From an uncultured Mediterraneibacter sp. (GTDB lineage Bacteria; Bacillota; Clostridia; Lachnospirales; Lachnospiraceae): 52,433 bases of DNA. The notes below the pieces were generated by a model. It searched no databases and was not told where the DNA came from. It saw only the letters and a program-made list of their open reading frames with translations. The position numbers were made by a program, and so were the translations under genes. The stretch is from NCBI GenBank assembly GCA_944381495.1, contig CALWLJ010000023.1, positions 1 through 52,433 of the forward strand, in the 5' to 3' direction. Positions 7,577 to 16,850 of this stretch are shown here, in pieces (the first letter of the stretch is position 1; every line of letters begins with the position of its first letter).

Positions 7577-8977
7577 TTATTTTTCTTTCTTGTCTTTTTC
7601 TTTTCTGTCTTTCTCTTTCCGGCTGTCTTTCTCCTTGCGGTCGGCTTCCTCATCCTCTTCCTCCGGGGGAAGCACCTTCAGCCTTACACGGCTGATCCGG
7701 TTATCCTTCACTTCTTCCACAGCGAACTCCAGGTTCTGACACTGGATCACATCGCGGTCTTCCTTCGCCGGAATATGTCCCAGCTGCTCGATCAGATATC
7801 CGGACAATGTGTCGTAGTTCTCTGTCTCAAGTTTCAGTCCAAGTTCATCGTTCAGATCTTCAATCAGCACGCTGCCGTCGAGAAGATATTCATCCTCGCT
7901 GACCGCTTCAATCTCTGGTACGACTTCCTCGTATTCGTCATTGATCTCACCCATAATTTCCTCTACCAGGTCCTCAATAGTGACAATACCGGAAAAACCG
8001 CCATACTCATCCACGAGAAGAGCCATATGATGTCTGCTCGCCTGCATGCTGCGGAACAGCTCATCTGCCTCTTTCGTCTCCGGGACAAAGAACGGCTTGT
8101 GAAGCATCTCTCTTATATTTATCTGCTCAAGCCCTGATTTTCTAAGCTCGATCATCACATCTTTTACATGAAGCACACCGATGATGTTATCAATATTCTC
8201 CTCATAAACCGGAATCCTGCTGTGTCTGGACTCAAGGATCTCATCGATCAGTTCGTCAAACGGATCCTCAATATTGATAGACACCACGTCTCGCCTGGGC
8301 ACCATAACCTCCCTGGCGGTCCTGTCGTCAAAGGCAAATACCGAGTCGATCATCTCCCGCTCTTCATCATCGAAGGTTCCGCTCTCGTTTCCCTGTTTCA
8401 GAAGAGCTTTTATCTCTTCCTCAGTAACCGCCTCTTCCTGGTCTTCCGTCTGCATATGCAGGATCTTGAGAACCAGCTTGGTGGATACAGAGAGCAGTTT
8501 TGTAAACGGTGACAGAATAATGGAAATATAGTGCACCGGCATAACTGTCAGCATACAGAAAGCCTCCGCCTTCTGAAGCGCGATCCTTTTGGGTACCAGC
8601 TCACCAAACACCAGATTAAAAAACATCAGTAACAGTGTGACTCCGTTGTGCGCGATCTGTGAACTGTACGGAATGTTAAATCCACGCATCCATTCTGCCA
8701 GAACAGGGGAGATTCCCGCCGCCGCAGAAGCAGATGAGTAGAAGCCTGCAAATGTGATCGCCACCTGAATGGTCGACAGGAACTTCGTAGAATCATCAAA
8801 AAGTCCTTCGATCACCTTTGCCTTCTTGTTTCCTTCTTCTGCCAGGGCCCGTATCCGGTTCTTATTGACCGATACGACCGCCATCTCGGCTCCCGCGAAG
8901 TAAGCGTTCAGCAATGTGAAAAATAACAACAGTAACAGTTCAAATAGAATCGAGTTTCCCGCAGGGTCTGCGTCCAT
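7577..8977 (-). CDS. CorC/HlyC-family membrane protein (DUF21, CBS pair, CorC_HlyC)
   Basis: 466 residues. The N-terminal DUF21 transmembrane region (about residues 8-180) contains NAYFAGAEMAVVSVNKNRIRAL. Two CBS domains follow (about 215-335; VMVPRRDVV and VDEYGGFSGIVTIEDLVEEI). A C-terminal CorC_HlyC domain (about 350-435) comes next. Members act in Mg2+ or other cation efflux; the substrate here is not deducible. The tail ends in a striking Lys/Glu/Asp repeat (KEKDRKEKDKKEK), encoded by a simple-sequence tract at 7577-7640. The ribosome site AAGGAGGAG precedes the ATG. Confidence 0.9.
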   Translation of the reverse strand: MDADPAGNSILFELLLLLFFTLLNAYFAGAEMAVVSVNKNRIRALAEEGNKKAKVIEGLFDDSTKFLSTIQVAITFAGFYSSASAAAGISPVLAEWMRGFNIPYSSQIAHNGVTLLLMFFNLVFGELVPKRIALQKAEAFCMLTVMPVHYISIILSPFTKLLSVSTKLVLKILHMQTEDQEEAVTEEEIKALLKQGNESGTFDDEEREMIDSVFAFDDRTAREVMVPRRDVVSINIEDPFDELIDEILESRHSRIPVYEENIDNIIGVLHVKDVMIELRKSGLEQINIREMLHKPFFVPETKEADELFRSMQASRHHMALLVDEYGGFSGIVTIEDLVEEIMGEINDEYEEVVPEIEAVSEDEYLLDGSVLIEDLNDELGLKLETENYDTLSGYLIEQLGHIPAKEDRDVIQCQNLEFAVEEVKDNRISRVRLKVLPPEEEDEEADRKEKDSRKEKDRKEKDKKEK

Positions 8978-9058
8978 AAAAAATACTCCTCCTTAAAATA
9001 TATAAATATAATATCAGGAGAAGTATATCATGCAGACTGTATTTTCGCAAGTTCCGTT

Positions 9059-9550
9059 TCAGCTGCTCTTTCCCGTATGCTCTGCGATGAACTTTGTCAT
9101 CTCCCCCACCGGAACTCCCAGAACATAGGAAAATTCACTGTAGAGAGCATGCTCAAGAAGCATCTGGTACTTTCTGTCCATGCTTGTGACACTGCCTCTG
9201 CTCTGCGTCCTCCGGTACAGCGTTTTCAGCACCTTTACCCAGTTTTCAGGACAGTAGTCAGAGATGCAGTTCTTGTACTCCTGCTCTCTTAATTTTTCAT
9301 TTTTCACACTCAGCACATCAATATCCGGCATCCTGCTGATCAGGTCCATAGCCTCTTCCCGGCTCACCGGCTTACGGATATTTGTCTCGTCATCTGTCGG
9401 AACATAGGCCCGGTCCCGGGCATCTTCCACGGATTGAAGCGTATAATACTTTTTCTTCTGATCTGCAAAAGAAAAATCCAACGTTCCGATCTCTTCCACC
9501 TTGTATAAACCTCTGCACTTATAAACAACCGCGTCTCCTCTGCTGAGCAT
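9059..9550 (-). CDS. CarD/CdnL-family RNA polymerase-binding regulator
   Basis: 163 residues, typical length. The N-terminal Tudor-like RNAP-interaction domain (residues 1-60) begins LSRGDAVVYKCRGLYKVEEIG. The C-terminal helical part (about 70-160) includes WVKVLKTLYRRT and SEFSYVLGVPVGEM. CarD proteins bind the polymerase beta subunit and stabilise open complexes, often on rRNA promoters. The gene stands alone, about 80 bp before the CorC gene, with a 255-bp upstream gap. Confidence 0.88.
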   Translation of the reverse strand: MLSRGDAVVYKCRGLYKVEEIGTLDFSFADQKKKYYTLQSVEDARDRAYVPTDDETNIRKPVSREEAMDLISRMPDIDVLSVKNEKLREQEYKNCISDYCPENWVKVLKTLYRRTQSRGSVTSMDRKYQMLLEHALYSEFSYVLGVPVGEMTKFIAEHTGKSS

Positions 9551-9601
9551 TCATATCCTCCTTCCATTTTTCTACTACTACTCAAAGTATAGCCAAAGAA
9601 A

Positions 9602-9631
9602 GGCCGGTACAACGTTTGTAACGGCCTTTTT
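9602..9631. terminator. Hairpin between the anti-sigma and CarD genes
   Basis: GGCCG-x-TACAA (9602-9612) pairs with TTGTA-x-CGGCC (9616-9626) around a 3-base loop. A T5 run follows on the plus strand, and TTTCTTT follows on the minus strand. It could end the leftward sigma/anti-sigma transcript. The rest of 9551-9806 is AT-rich with no gene. Confidence 0.5.
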
Positions 9632-9806
9632 CGCAGTCTTACCAGATATACTTTAACACAATTCCCGACAATAATGGTAATATTTTTGCAATTGTCAATT
9701 ATTTTCGTCAATTATTCCTAATTATGTGACATATTGTTTTGTGCATTATTCCAGTCGGATTTTTGTCACTCCCCAGTTTTATACAAAGTTGGAGTTTACG
9801 CCGGCT

Positions 9807-10967
9807 TTATGATATTGGCACGTATATGGCACAGGTGACCGAACCATCTTCGTTTAAGGTAAACGTCGCGATTTTCAGAGATTCCATGCCCTTTTCATAG
9901 TCAAAATAAGCCAGCCGGTCTGACATTCCAGTTTTGCCGTCCGGAAACATCCGTGCCCGCTCCATATATACTCCGCCCAATTCCTCGCCATCTATCATAT
10001 AATGATAGATAACTCCATCCTCATCTGCAGGTATAGTCCACACGGTGCTTTCCACTCTTTCGGCGTACTGATCAATATTCTCCGGCGTAATTTTCGCCAT
10101 AAAGGCATCCACTTCCGACTGCTCCTGCACACTATCCTGATCTGAATCTTCATCCGGCATCAGATCAGCGATATACTGCTCCGCCGCTTCCCGATCCGCC
10201 TGTTTGGAATCAAGCGGAAGTGTAAACAGGGCGTTGACTCCTTCATAAGATTCCGTCCGGGTTATCGCTCCAGATGCTTCATCGTAGGAATATGCGGCTT
10301 CATCAAAGAAATCTCCGGAGAGTACACACAGATAAACTGTCCGGTCCGCAAACATCTCAAGATTATCACACTCTGTCAGGCGGTATAAGATACCATCCTG
10401 AGTGAACTCAACATATGCTCCATCCATCGAACCGATATTAACAAACAGCGGATTGCACCCCTCTATCAGCGGAGATATGAAAAATCTCTCGCTGTCATAT
10501 TCCGGATCCGACAGTTGCTCCGGCATAGAGCTCCCGTCCGCCCTGCCGACCGCAGTGACCGCATAAGTACGGTCCGCCTGAACCTCACCATTTTTCTCTG
10601 TCAAATGGTCCGCAATCTCCTCCCCGGACACGATTCCAAGAAGGGTCACATCATAATCCCGGAAATGCTGCGTCTCATTGATCTTGACTGCATCTTCCGA
10701 TTCAAAAGCCGCCGCCAGTTTCTTATCTCCTGTATGCTCTGCTGCTTCCTGCGGCGTCAGAAATCTGTATGCAGCGTATACTCCTGCCGATCCCAGCACC
10801 AATGTCAATGCAATAGCAAACACGATTCCCGGAGCCCATTTTTTTCTTTTTTTCATCATCCCATCCGTCTCCTTTACCTGATTGATGATCTTCCGGTTAA
10901 GCCGGAGATCAGGTTCTTCATTGGGAGCCAGGGCCTGTTTTAAAATGTCATCATACTTCTCAGTCAT
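9807..10967 (-). CDS. Membrane-anchored anti-sigma-type protein
   Basis: 386 residues. A cytoplasmic N-terminus (about 1-40) is followed by one transmembrane helix near residues 44-66 (APGIVFAIALTLVLGSAGVYAAY) and a large extracytoplasmic domain with no family I recognise. Its start overlaps the upstream sigma-factor stop by 8 bp, the classical sigma/anti-sigma arrangement. Function as an anti-sigma or sensor is inferred from this coupling and topology. No zinc-binding HxxxCxxC motif is visible. Confidence 0.7.
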   Translation of the reverse strand: MTEKYDDILKQALAPNEEPDLRLNRKIINQVKETDGMMKKRKKWAPGIVFAIALTLVLGSAGVYAAYRFLTPQEAAEHTGDKKLAAAFESEDAVKINETQHFRDYDVTLLGIVSGEEIADHLTEKNGEVQADRTYAVTAVGRADGSSMPEQLSDPEYDSERFFISPLIEGCNPLFVNIGSMDGAYVEFTQDGILYRLTECDNLEMFADRTVYLCVLSGDFFDEAAYSYDEASGAITRTESYEGVNALFTLPLDSKQADREAAEQYIADLMPDEDSDQDSVQEQSEVDAFMAKITPENIDQYAERVESTVWTIPADEDGVIYHYMIDGEELGGVYMERARMFPDGKTGMSDRLAYFDYEKGMESLKIATFTLNEDGSVTCAIYVPIS

Positions 10968-11499
10968 TTAAAACACTCTCCAATTCTCTTTCCAGCCGCT
11001 TTCTTGCCTGGTGCAGTCTGCTTTTTACAGTTCCCTCGGGCAGACGCAGGATCTCTGATATCTCCATTATCTGCCGTTCTTCCATATAATATAACAGGAC
11101 CGGAACTCTCAGCCTGTCCGGCAGCCGTGAGACTGCCCTGCGGACAGCATTCAGCCGTTCCTCCTCCAGGATCCGTTCCTCCGGCAGGACGCTTACATCC
11201 TGCATCTCTTCCGCAGTGATTCTGTCTGCAGTCTGCTCGTTCAGTTCCTGCTCCTGCGCAATCCGCCTTCTCCATGCCCGTTTTCTCCGACGGTTTTTCC
11301 ACAGACGGACAGCCACAGACAGCAGGTAACTTCTGATATTTCCGGCTATATCGATCCGGTCGATCTTCTCCAGCGCCGTCAGGAATGTATCCTGATACAG
11401 GTCATCTGCCTCCTGACGGCTGCCGCACAGACTGACACAGAAGGAATAGATCTCTCTGCCATATTCTGTTATAAATTGCTCCATTTCAAGATTGGTCAT
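10960..11499 (-). CDS. ECF RNA polymerase sigma factor
   Basis: 179 residues. Region 2 (about 20-75) includes EADDLYQDTFLTALEKI and IRSYLLSVAVRLWKNRRRK. Region 4 (about 115-170) includes LPDRLRVPVLLYYMEERQIMEISEIL and PEGTVKSRLHQARKRLE, a clear helix-turn-helix. It directs RNA polymerase to stress-type promoters and is presumably held by the membrane partner encoded downstream. GGGAG lies 10 bases before the ATG. The acidic linker between regions 2 and 4 is long. Confidence 0.9.
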   Translation of the reverse strand: MTNLEMEQFITEYGREIYSFCVSLCGSRQEADDLYQDTFLTALEKIDRIDIAGNIRSYLLSVAVRLWKNRRRKRAWRRRIAQEQELNEQTADRITAEEMQDVSVLPEERILEEERLNAVRRAVSRLPDRLRVPVLLYYMEERQIMEISEILRLPEGTVKSRLHQARKRLERELESVLND

Positions 11500-11574
11500 T
11501 TCGCTTTTTCTCCCGTAAGACGTCTCTGGGATCTTGCCCCTTCACTGATATATTGTAATAATTCTGGCGGAGGT

Positions 11575-14241
11575 TCAGATTTTTATCTCGTCAATAACAT
11601 TTTCTTTCAGCATCCGCCTTGCCGGCACGAAAACCGCGGCCGATGCAATGACTATGTTCAGCGCCATGACCCCGGCCATTACCAGATCGGGCACTCCGGA
11701 TGACAGATGCAGGAACTGTACGATATGCATCATGTAATAATCCATCACTCTGCGCAGGAACATATTATACAACAGGAAAATGAAGAGATCGGCCAGCAGT
11801 CCGTACATGATCCCTGTCTTCAGGATCATCCTGTAGAAACCTGCGTCCGTGATCCCCATGGCCCGGATAATGCCGTACTCTCTGCGGCGGGCAAGGATGG
11901 AGTAGTTCATGCTGTTGACGATATGGAACAGACTGATCACCAGGATGATTCCTGCGATCCCCGAGAAGAAGAGCTGCTGCTGATTCAGATAATTTCTCTG
12001 AGTCCGGATGGCCGTCGTATAATCCGTCAGCACAGCCTTCGGAACATCCCGGATCACCTGGAGCAGCTGTGCGCTGACTAGATCCGGCTGCGCGTCGTCA
12101 GCGGGAGACGCATTTACAAAGCTGTATCCTGTAATACCGAAACTTTCTTCCATCTGCTCATTGGTCAGGATCACGCTCTGTGTATTGCTCCACGCATCCA
12201 CATTCATAAAGCTGTCTTCCTGGGCCAGCGGCCTGCTGACGATGGCAGCAATCTCGAACTCCTTCTCTACATACTGCTCACCACTTTCCTGAAATTTCAG
12301 CAGCTCATCTGTATAGCCGTCCATTTTCGGAACCTTCAGAGTGATCCTGTCTCCCGGCTTCTTTCCGTAGAAATAGTAATTTCCCTGGCCGTCCACATTG
12401 GCAACTGCAATGATCTGATCCTCCGCCTTCATCCGGGCCGGATCCACATCACCTTCCAGGATATAATCCTGAAGCTGCGCGATCATCCCGTCATCATAGC
12501 CGTAAACATCGTATTTGATCCCGTAGCTTCCATCCTCTTTCCGCACGCAGATTCCGCCGTATCTCTGGTTAAAGTAGGTATCGTTGTTCTTCTCATCGAA
12601 ATAATACTGCCAGTCCGGATCGTGCAGGAACTCCTCTTCCGTCAGCTGAACTTCTCCTAATGTATACCTCGTTCCGAACGTATCTGCCGCATCCGGCATT
12701 TTGCGGATCGCGTCCACCACAGACTCCGGCAGAGTATCGGCAAGTGATGCGGAACGCAGGGATATCCGGTATTCCGATCCCAGTCCGTCGTCTGATTTCA
12801 GAGACAGCTCTGCGTGGATCTTCAGATTCTCCACCATATAAGTCGTGCATAAGAAAATGCAGCCGCCAACAGACAGGGACAGCAGGATCCCCAGCACCTT
12901 TCTTTTGTTGGAGAACATGAACTTCCGGACCACAACGCCTGCCAGGTCTGCATGACGCTTTGCATAAATCTTCCTGCGCCTGGCAAATGAGGTGTCTCCG
13001 CTCATCACCTCTCTGAGAGAATGCCTGCGGAGAGAATAAACCGTAACATATCCGGCCGCGGCAAGCGCCGCCAACATAAATACGAATCCAACAGCCGCCG
13101 CATCCCAGGCCACAAAGAAGCCGCTTTCCGAAGACGCGGTCTGTGCCAGCGTCTGATCCGCCGCAGTCAGCTGAGCTCCTCCGGTAAGAGATGCTCCGTA
13201 ATCCTGAAATACTCCGGTCAAACTTCCGTAGCAAAGTCCGAGGATCCCGTTCCCGGCCAGACAGCCGAGAGGATATCCGATAAGGAACATGGTCCAAAGC
13301 TCAAGGACCAGAGTGGCTCCGATCCGTTTCTCACTGATACCCAGCGTCTGCATCATCCCATATTCCGCCGTCCTTTTTGACGCGGAAATATTGAACACAC
13401 TGTACACAACAAACAGGCTGAACAGGCAGAGGAGCAGGATCATCCCGTAATAAGAGAGATTGTATTCTGATTCCAGTTTTAAAACAATGTAGGTAAAGTT
13501 CCCCTGCTCATTCGTCAGACCAAATCTGACAATATCCGGAATGCTGTCCGCCGGCTCTCCTCCCAGATACTGCGTCACCTCATCATTTGCCTCCGCTCCG
13601 TCAAATGGCAGCCCGTATTTCCGCTGAAATGCCTCCAACTGTCTGTACAGTTTTCCATCTTCCGCGAATTGGAGATAAAGGAACCTCTGGCTCCCTCGCC
13701 CGATAAAGGAGTCGCTCACAAATACCTCCATCTCACTGGCGCTGGCAGCCCACTCGCTCTGGAGAATCCCTGTTACAATGTATTCTGTGCCGCCTATGTC
13801 AATGGCATCGCCAACATTTCCTGAAAAGCCCAGATTACTCAGAACATATGCATCCGCCGCAATCTCATTTTCCGCTTCCGGGTAAGTCCCTTCAATCAGC
13901 TGGCGGTGTGCCATTTTCCGGTAATCTTCATCTCCATAGACAAAGTAGATGACATAAGGCTCGGACACTGCGTCCCGGATTTCCATCTTTCCGCACTGTT
14001 CCAGCGTATACCCGTCTCCCGCTTCGCCGCTTTGCACGCTGCTGTACGTTTCTGCGTCCGCCTCCATCTGGTAATGCCAGTCTCCGTAGATTGCTTTGTC
14101 GTTTGCGATCTCGCTCTGCCGGCTGCTGTACATCAGGGAAGCGATTCCCGAGAGCAGGCCGGCCGTCAGAAAGATACTGATAAATATTGCAAAGGTCTGA
14201 CTTCTGTAGAATTTCATATATTTCCATGCCAGTTTCAGCAT
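11575..14241 (-). CDS. ABC transporter permease with two FtsX domains
   Basis: 888 residues. There is an N-terminal helix (about 15-38) and a large extracytoplasmic domain (about 40-265). A first FtsX/MacB core (about 268-410) contains the coupling sequence KRTAEYGMMQTLGISEKRIG. A central helix (about 447-470) and second external domain (to about 750) follow. A second FtsX core with ARRREYGIIRAMGITDAGFY lies at about 755-880. Proteins of this layout usually work in antimicrobial-peptide or cell-envelope export rather than nutrient uptake. It overlaps the ATPase gene by 7 bp. Confidence 0.88.
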   Translation of the reverse strand: MLKLAWKYMKFYRSQTFAIFISIFLTAGLLSGIASLMYSSRQSEIANDKAIYGDWHYQMEADAETYSSVQSGEAGDGYTLEQCGKMEIRDAVSEPYVIYFVYGDEDYRKMAHRQLIEGTYPEAENEIAADAYVLSNLGFSGNVGDAIDIGGTEYIVTGILQSEWAASASEMEVFVSDSFIGRGSQRFLYLQFAEDGKLYRQLEAFQRKYGLPFDGAEANDEVTQYLGGEPADSIPDIVRFGLTNEQGNFTYIVLKLESEYNLSYYGMILLLCLFSLFVVYSVFNISASKRTAEYGMMQTLGISEKRIGATLVLELWTMFLIGYPLGCLAGNGILGLCYGSLTGVFQDYGASLTGGAQLTAADQTLAQTASSESGFFVAWDAAAVGFVFMLAALAAAGYVTVYSLRRHSLREVMSGDTSFARRRKIYAKRHADLAGVVVRKFMFSNKRKVLGILLSLSVGGCIFLCTTYMVENLKIHAELSLKSDDGLGSEYRISLRSASLADTLPESVVDAIRKMPDAADTFGTRYTLGEVQLTEEEFLHDPDWQYYFDEKNNDTYFNQRYGGICVRKEDGSYGIKYDVYGYDDGMIAQLQDYILEGDVDPARMKAEDQIIAVANVDGQGNYYFYGKKPGDRITLKVPKMDGYTDELLKFQESGEQYVEKEFEIAAIVSRPLAQEDSFMNVDAWSNTQSVILTNEQMEESFGITGYSFVNASPADDAQPDLVSAQLLQVIRDVPKAVLTDYTTAIRTQRNYLNQQQLFFSGIAGIILVISLFHIVNSMNYSILARRREYGIIRAMGITDAGFYRMILKTGIMYGLLADLFIFLLYNMFLRRVMDYYMMHIVQFLHLSSGVPDLVMAGVMALNIVIASAAVFVPARRMLKENVIDEIKI

Positions 14242-14945
14242 ATCCCCTCACCGCCTTCCCCATGGAAACGGCGCCTTCCGGATACGATCTGGCCATCCTC
14301 GATGTGGATGATCCGGTCGCATGTCTGGGCGATTGCTTCATTATGCGTGACCATCAGGATGGTCTGGCTGTATTTCCGGCAGCTGGCCTTCAACAGCCCC
14401 ATCACCTCCACTGTAGTAGCCGAATCCAGATTTCCCGTCGGTTCATCGCACAGAAGCAGGGCAGGCTTGTTCACCAGCGCCCTGGCGATCGCTACTCTCT
14501 GCTGCTGCCCTCCAGACAGTTCATGGGGATACTTCTTCCTCTTATCCCAGATTCCCAGCTCTCTTAACAGCTCCTCGATATATCTCCGGTTCAGGTGCTT
14601 TCCCCGGTCAAACGTCACCGGAAGAGCCACATTATCATATACATTTAGTACCGGCATCAGACTGTAGTTCTGAAAAACGAATCCGATATTCCGCCTGCGG
14701 AAGATAGTCAGTTCCTTCCTTGACAGAGAAGAGATTTCCCTGCCCTTTACAGATATGCTGCCTCCTGTGGGAGAATCCAGTCCGCCGATGAGATTCAGAA
14801 GCGTAGATTTACCCGATCCCGAAGTTCCTACTATAGCGATAAATTCTCCTTCCCCAACCTGCAGGCTCACCCCTCGGAGAGCTCTGACCTGATTTTCCTT
14901 TTCTCCATATACTTTTTCCACCTGTCTCAGATCCAGTATGTTCAT
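14235..14945 (-). CDS. ABC transporter ATP-binding protein (MacB/LolD type)
   Basis: 236 residues. Walker A GTSGSGKSTLLN near residue 40, Q-loop in FVFQNYSLMP, signature LSGGQQQRVAIARAL near 142, Walker B LLLCDEPTGNLD, and the H-loop in ILMVTHNEAIA. It powers the adjacent two-FtsX permease. The start is supported by AAAGGAG 9 bases upstream. The 110-bp gap upstream holds a promoter and an operator-like palindrome, so the transporter pair can be transcribed independently of the genes before it. Confidence 0.93.
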   Translation of the reverse strand: MNILDLRQVEKVYGEKENQVRALRGVSLQVGEGEFIAIVGTSGSGKSTLLNLIGGLDSPTGGSISVKGREISSLSRKELTIFRRRNIGFVFQNYSLMPVLNVYDNVALPVTFDRGKHLNRRYIEELLRELGIWDKRKKYPHELSGGQQQRVAIARALVNKPALLLCDEPTGNLDSATTVEVMGLLKASCRKYSQTILMVTHNEAIAQTCDRIIHIEDGQIVSGRRRFHGEGGEGIC

Positions 14946-14955
14946 CTGTCACCGC

Positions 14956-15012
14956 TCCTTTACTGTAAATAGCGCCGGCACCTTTGGATCTTCTCCTCTG
15001 TACCGACGCTAT
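14956..15012 (-). other. Leader hairpin before the ABC ATPase
   Basis: On the minus strand ATAGCGTCGGTAC pairs with GTGCCGGCGCTAT over 13 bp with two G-U pairs. It lies just after a -10-like TATACT (15014-15019) and before the ribosome site. It may act as an mRNA leader structure; no U-tract follows. Confidence 0.35.
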
Positions 15013-15055
15013 CAGTATATCCGACCGTTCTTTCAGTTTCTTTACAAATGCAGGA

Positions 15056-16081
15056 TCAGTTCTTACAGTTTTGTAAGAACACGGAGAAGCAGCTTCCTTC
15101 TCCATATACAGAATCAACTGTCATGTATCCCTTTTCCTTCTCCAGGATCAGGTTCGACAGATACAGACCAATCCCGGACCCCTCCACATTCTCCGTGTCC
15201 TTTCCGCGATAAAACCGCTTGAATATTTCTGTGATCTCCTCCTGCCTGATCCCCATGCCGTTATCAGCGAAACGGATCTCTGTATACAGCTCATAAGGCC
15301 GGACAGATATTTCCACTCTTCCCCCTCTTTCTGTATACTTTACAGCATTTTCAAGGATATTGGCGAACACTTCCGCCGTCCACTTCCTGTTATGGAAAAG
15401 AGGCATGTCATCAAAAGGAACTACCGACAGCGTGATTTCCTTTTTCTCCAGCCTGTCATACACCGTGTCCACCGCATCCAGGATCGTCTGCCGGATGGGT
15501 GCATCCTGTACCGGGAAAGAATCAATATTCTGTTCCAGTTTCACCATCTTGGACAGTGACTCTATGATCCAGGTGAGCTTTTCCACCTGCCGGCTCATCT
15601 TCTTCAGAAATCCCCTGCGCTGCTCCGGATCCAGATCATCACTTCCAAGGATTTCCGAATAGATCGACAGATTGGCAAGGGGAGTTTTCAGCTGGTGGGA
15701 CATATTGGAGACCAGGCTTTTCACCTGCTCCTTCTCCTCTTCTGCTCTGTCCTTCTGCTGCCCCAGTACATTCTGTATCTGCAGAACTCTGCTCACCAGA
15801 GCGGAAAACCCTCCCTCTTCCACGTCTGACTGCAGGATCGGCTCCCCGTTCAGCACACAGTCCAGCAGACGGTCGATCTTCTGATAAGTTTTTCTTTTTT
15901 CCCGGATGCCGTATCCCACAGAAAGGATCAGCAGCACCAGATCATAACTGCCCTGTACGATCTCCCGCAGCCCATCCCTCTTCGTCCCCGCGCCTGCCGC
16001 TTCATCTCCGTCTGCAGTGAATGAAAAAAGCAGGCCCTCTCTCAAATCTGTATCATCCTCAATAATCAGTATCTTGCTCAT
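15056..16081 (-). CDS. Chimeric two-component protein: truncated response-regulator start fused to sensor-less histidine kinase
   Basis: 341 residues, intact frame. Residues 1 to about 51 are the start of an OmpR-type receiver (KILIIEDDTDLREG through YDLVLL). The frame changes identity exactly where the phospho-accepting aspartate should follow. From about residue 52 (ILSVGYGIREKRK) it is the end of a kinase membrane helix. Next come a dimerisation/phosphoacceptor helix (SNMSHQLKTPLANL, His near 137) and the ATPase domain with N-box ILENAVKYTERGG, DNGMGI and GSGIGLYL. The rest of the receiver, the whole DNA-binding domain and the kinase sensor are gone. The start overlaps the methyltransferase stop as ATGA. 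It is probably a deletion product, soluble or poorly anchored. Confidence 0.85.
   Translation of the reverse strand: MSKILIIEDDTDLREGLLFSFTADGDEAAGAGTKRDGLREIVQGSYDLVLLILSVGYGIREKRKTYQKIDRLLDCVLNGEPILQSDVEEGGFSALVSRVLQIQNVLGQQKDRAEEEKEQVKSLVSNMSHQLKTPLANLSIYSEILGSDDLDPEQRRGFLKKMSRQVEKLTWIIESLSKMVKLEQNIDSFPVQDAPIRQTILDAVDTVYDRLEKKEITLSVVPFDDMPLFHNRKWTAEVFANILENAVKYTERGGRVEISVRPYELYTEIRFADNGMGIRQEEITEIFKRFYRGKDTENVEGSGIGLYLSNLILEKEKGYMTVDSVYGEGSCFSVFLQNCKN
15059..15080. promoter_or_regulatory. Operator-like palindrome upstream of the ABC transporter
   Basis: A perfect inverted repeat with 9-bp arms (GTTCTTACA and TGTAAGAAC) around 4 bases. Its core TTACA-N4-TGTAA matches the consensus I know for response regulators of peptide-sensing BceRS-type systems. 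It overlaps the last codons of the upstream kinase gene. It lies about 40 bases upstream of a TATACT -10 box (15014-15019), a usual activator position. Confidence 0.5.
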
Positions 16082-16803
16082 TTTCTCGCCCTCACAAGAA
16101 GCATCATCGGCCGGCGCATCTCGTCCTTCATACCGGGGATATCCAACATGCTCTCGTCAGGCATCGCCTCTTCCACTGCTTCCAGAGCAAATCCAGCATT
16201 CAGCAGTCCCATCAGGATCTGAGTCAGGGTGTGATGATATTTTCTGACCCTTTTCCCGAGAAAAAGCGTAGAGCGTTCTCCGGGATAATAGTAATTATCA
16301 ACGGGCCAGTATTCCGGATTGCCGTCCTTGTCATAGATCCAGTCCTCGTTCACCCCGGCGGTAAAGGCCGGATGCTCAATATTAAGGAGAAAGATACCTC
16401 CCGGCTTCAGAGTCCGGCAGATCTTCTGATAAACGGTATCCAGATCTTCGATATAGTGGAGCGCCAGATTCGACACTACGCAGTCATATTCCTCCTCGGG
16501 ATACTCATATTCTTCCAGTCCGCAGATCCGATAGGTGATCCGCTCATCTCCATTGATCTCCCTCGCACGGGCGATCATCTTCTCACTCAGGTCAATGCCC
16601 AGGACTGATGCAGCTCCCTGCTCTGCCGCATATTTGCAGTGCCAGCCGTAACCGCAGCCCAGATCCAGCACTTTCATCCCCGACATATCCGGGAACAGAT
16701 TCCGGAACTGGTGCCACTCACCGGCTCCTGCCAGCCCGTCTCTGCTGCGGGACATCTGGGCATATGCGTCAAAAAATGTTTCATTATCGTAAATATTTTC
16801 CAT
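16078..16803 (-). CDS. Class I SAM-dependent methyltransferase
   Basis: 241 residues from ATG at 16803 (AAAGGAA upstream); an upstream in-frame extension of 51 residues looks non-coding. SAM-binding motif I is VLDLGCGYGWH near residue 47, an acidic VLGIDLSEKMI follows at motif II, and VVSNLALHYI matches motif IV-V. The substrate is unknown; the family includes small-molecule and ubiquinone-type methylases. It is coupled by a 4-base overlap to the kinase chimera and lies 47 bp after the DUF2812 gene. Confidence 0.85.
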   Translation of the reverse strand: MENIYDNETFFDAYAQMSRSRDGLAGAGEWHQFRNLFPDMSGMKVLDLGCGYGWHCKYAAEQGAASVLGIDLSEKMIARAREINGDERITYRICGLEEYEYPEEEYDCVVSNLALHYIEDLDTVYQKICRTLKPGGIFLLNIEHPAFTAGVNEDWIYDKDGNPEYWPVDNYYYPGERSTLFLGKRVRKYHHTLTQILMGLLNAGFALEAVEEAMPDESMLDIPGMKDEMRRPMMLLVRARK

Positions 16804-16850
16804 TATGGTTCCTTTCAGTAAAATATATTGTTCCGTTTTCTCCGATCTCT

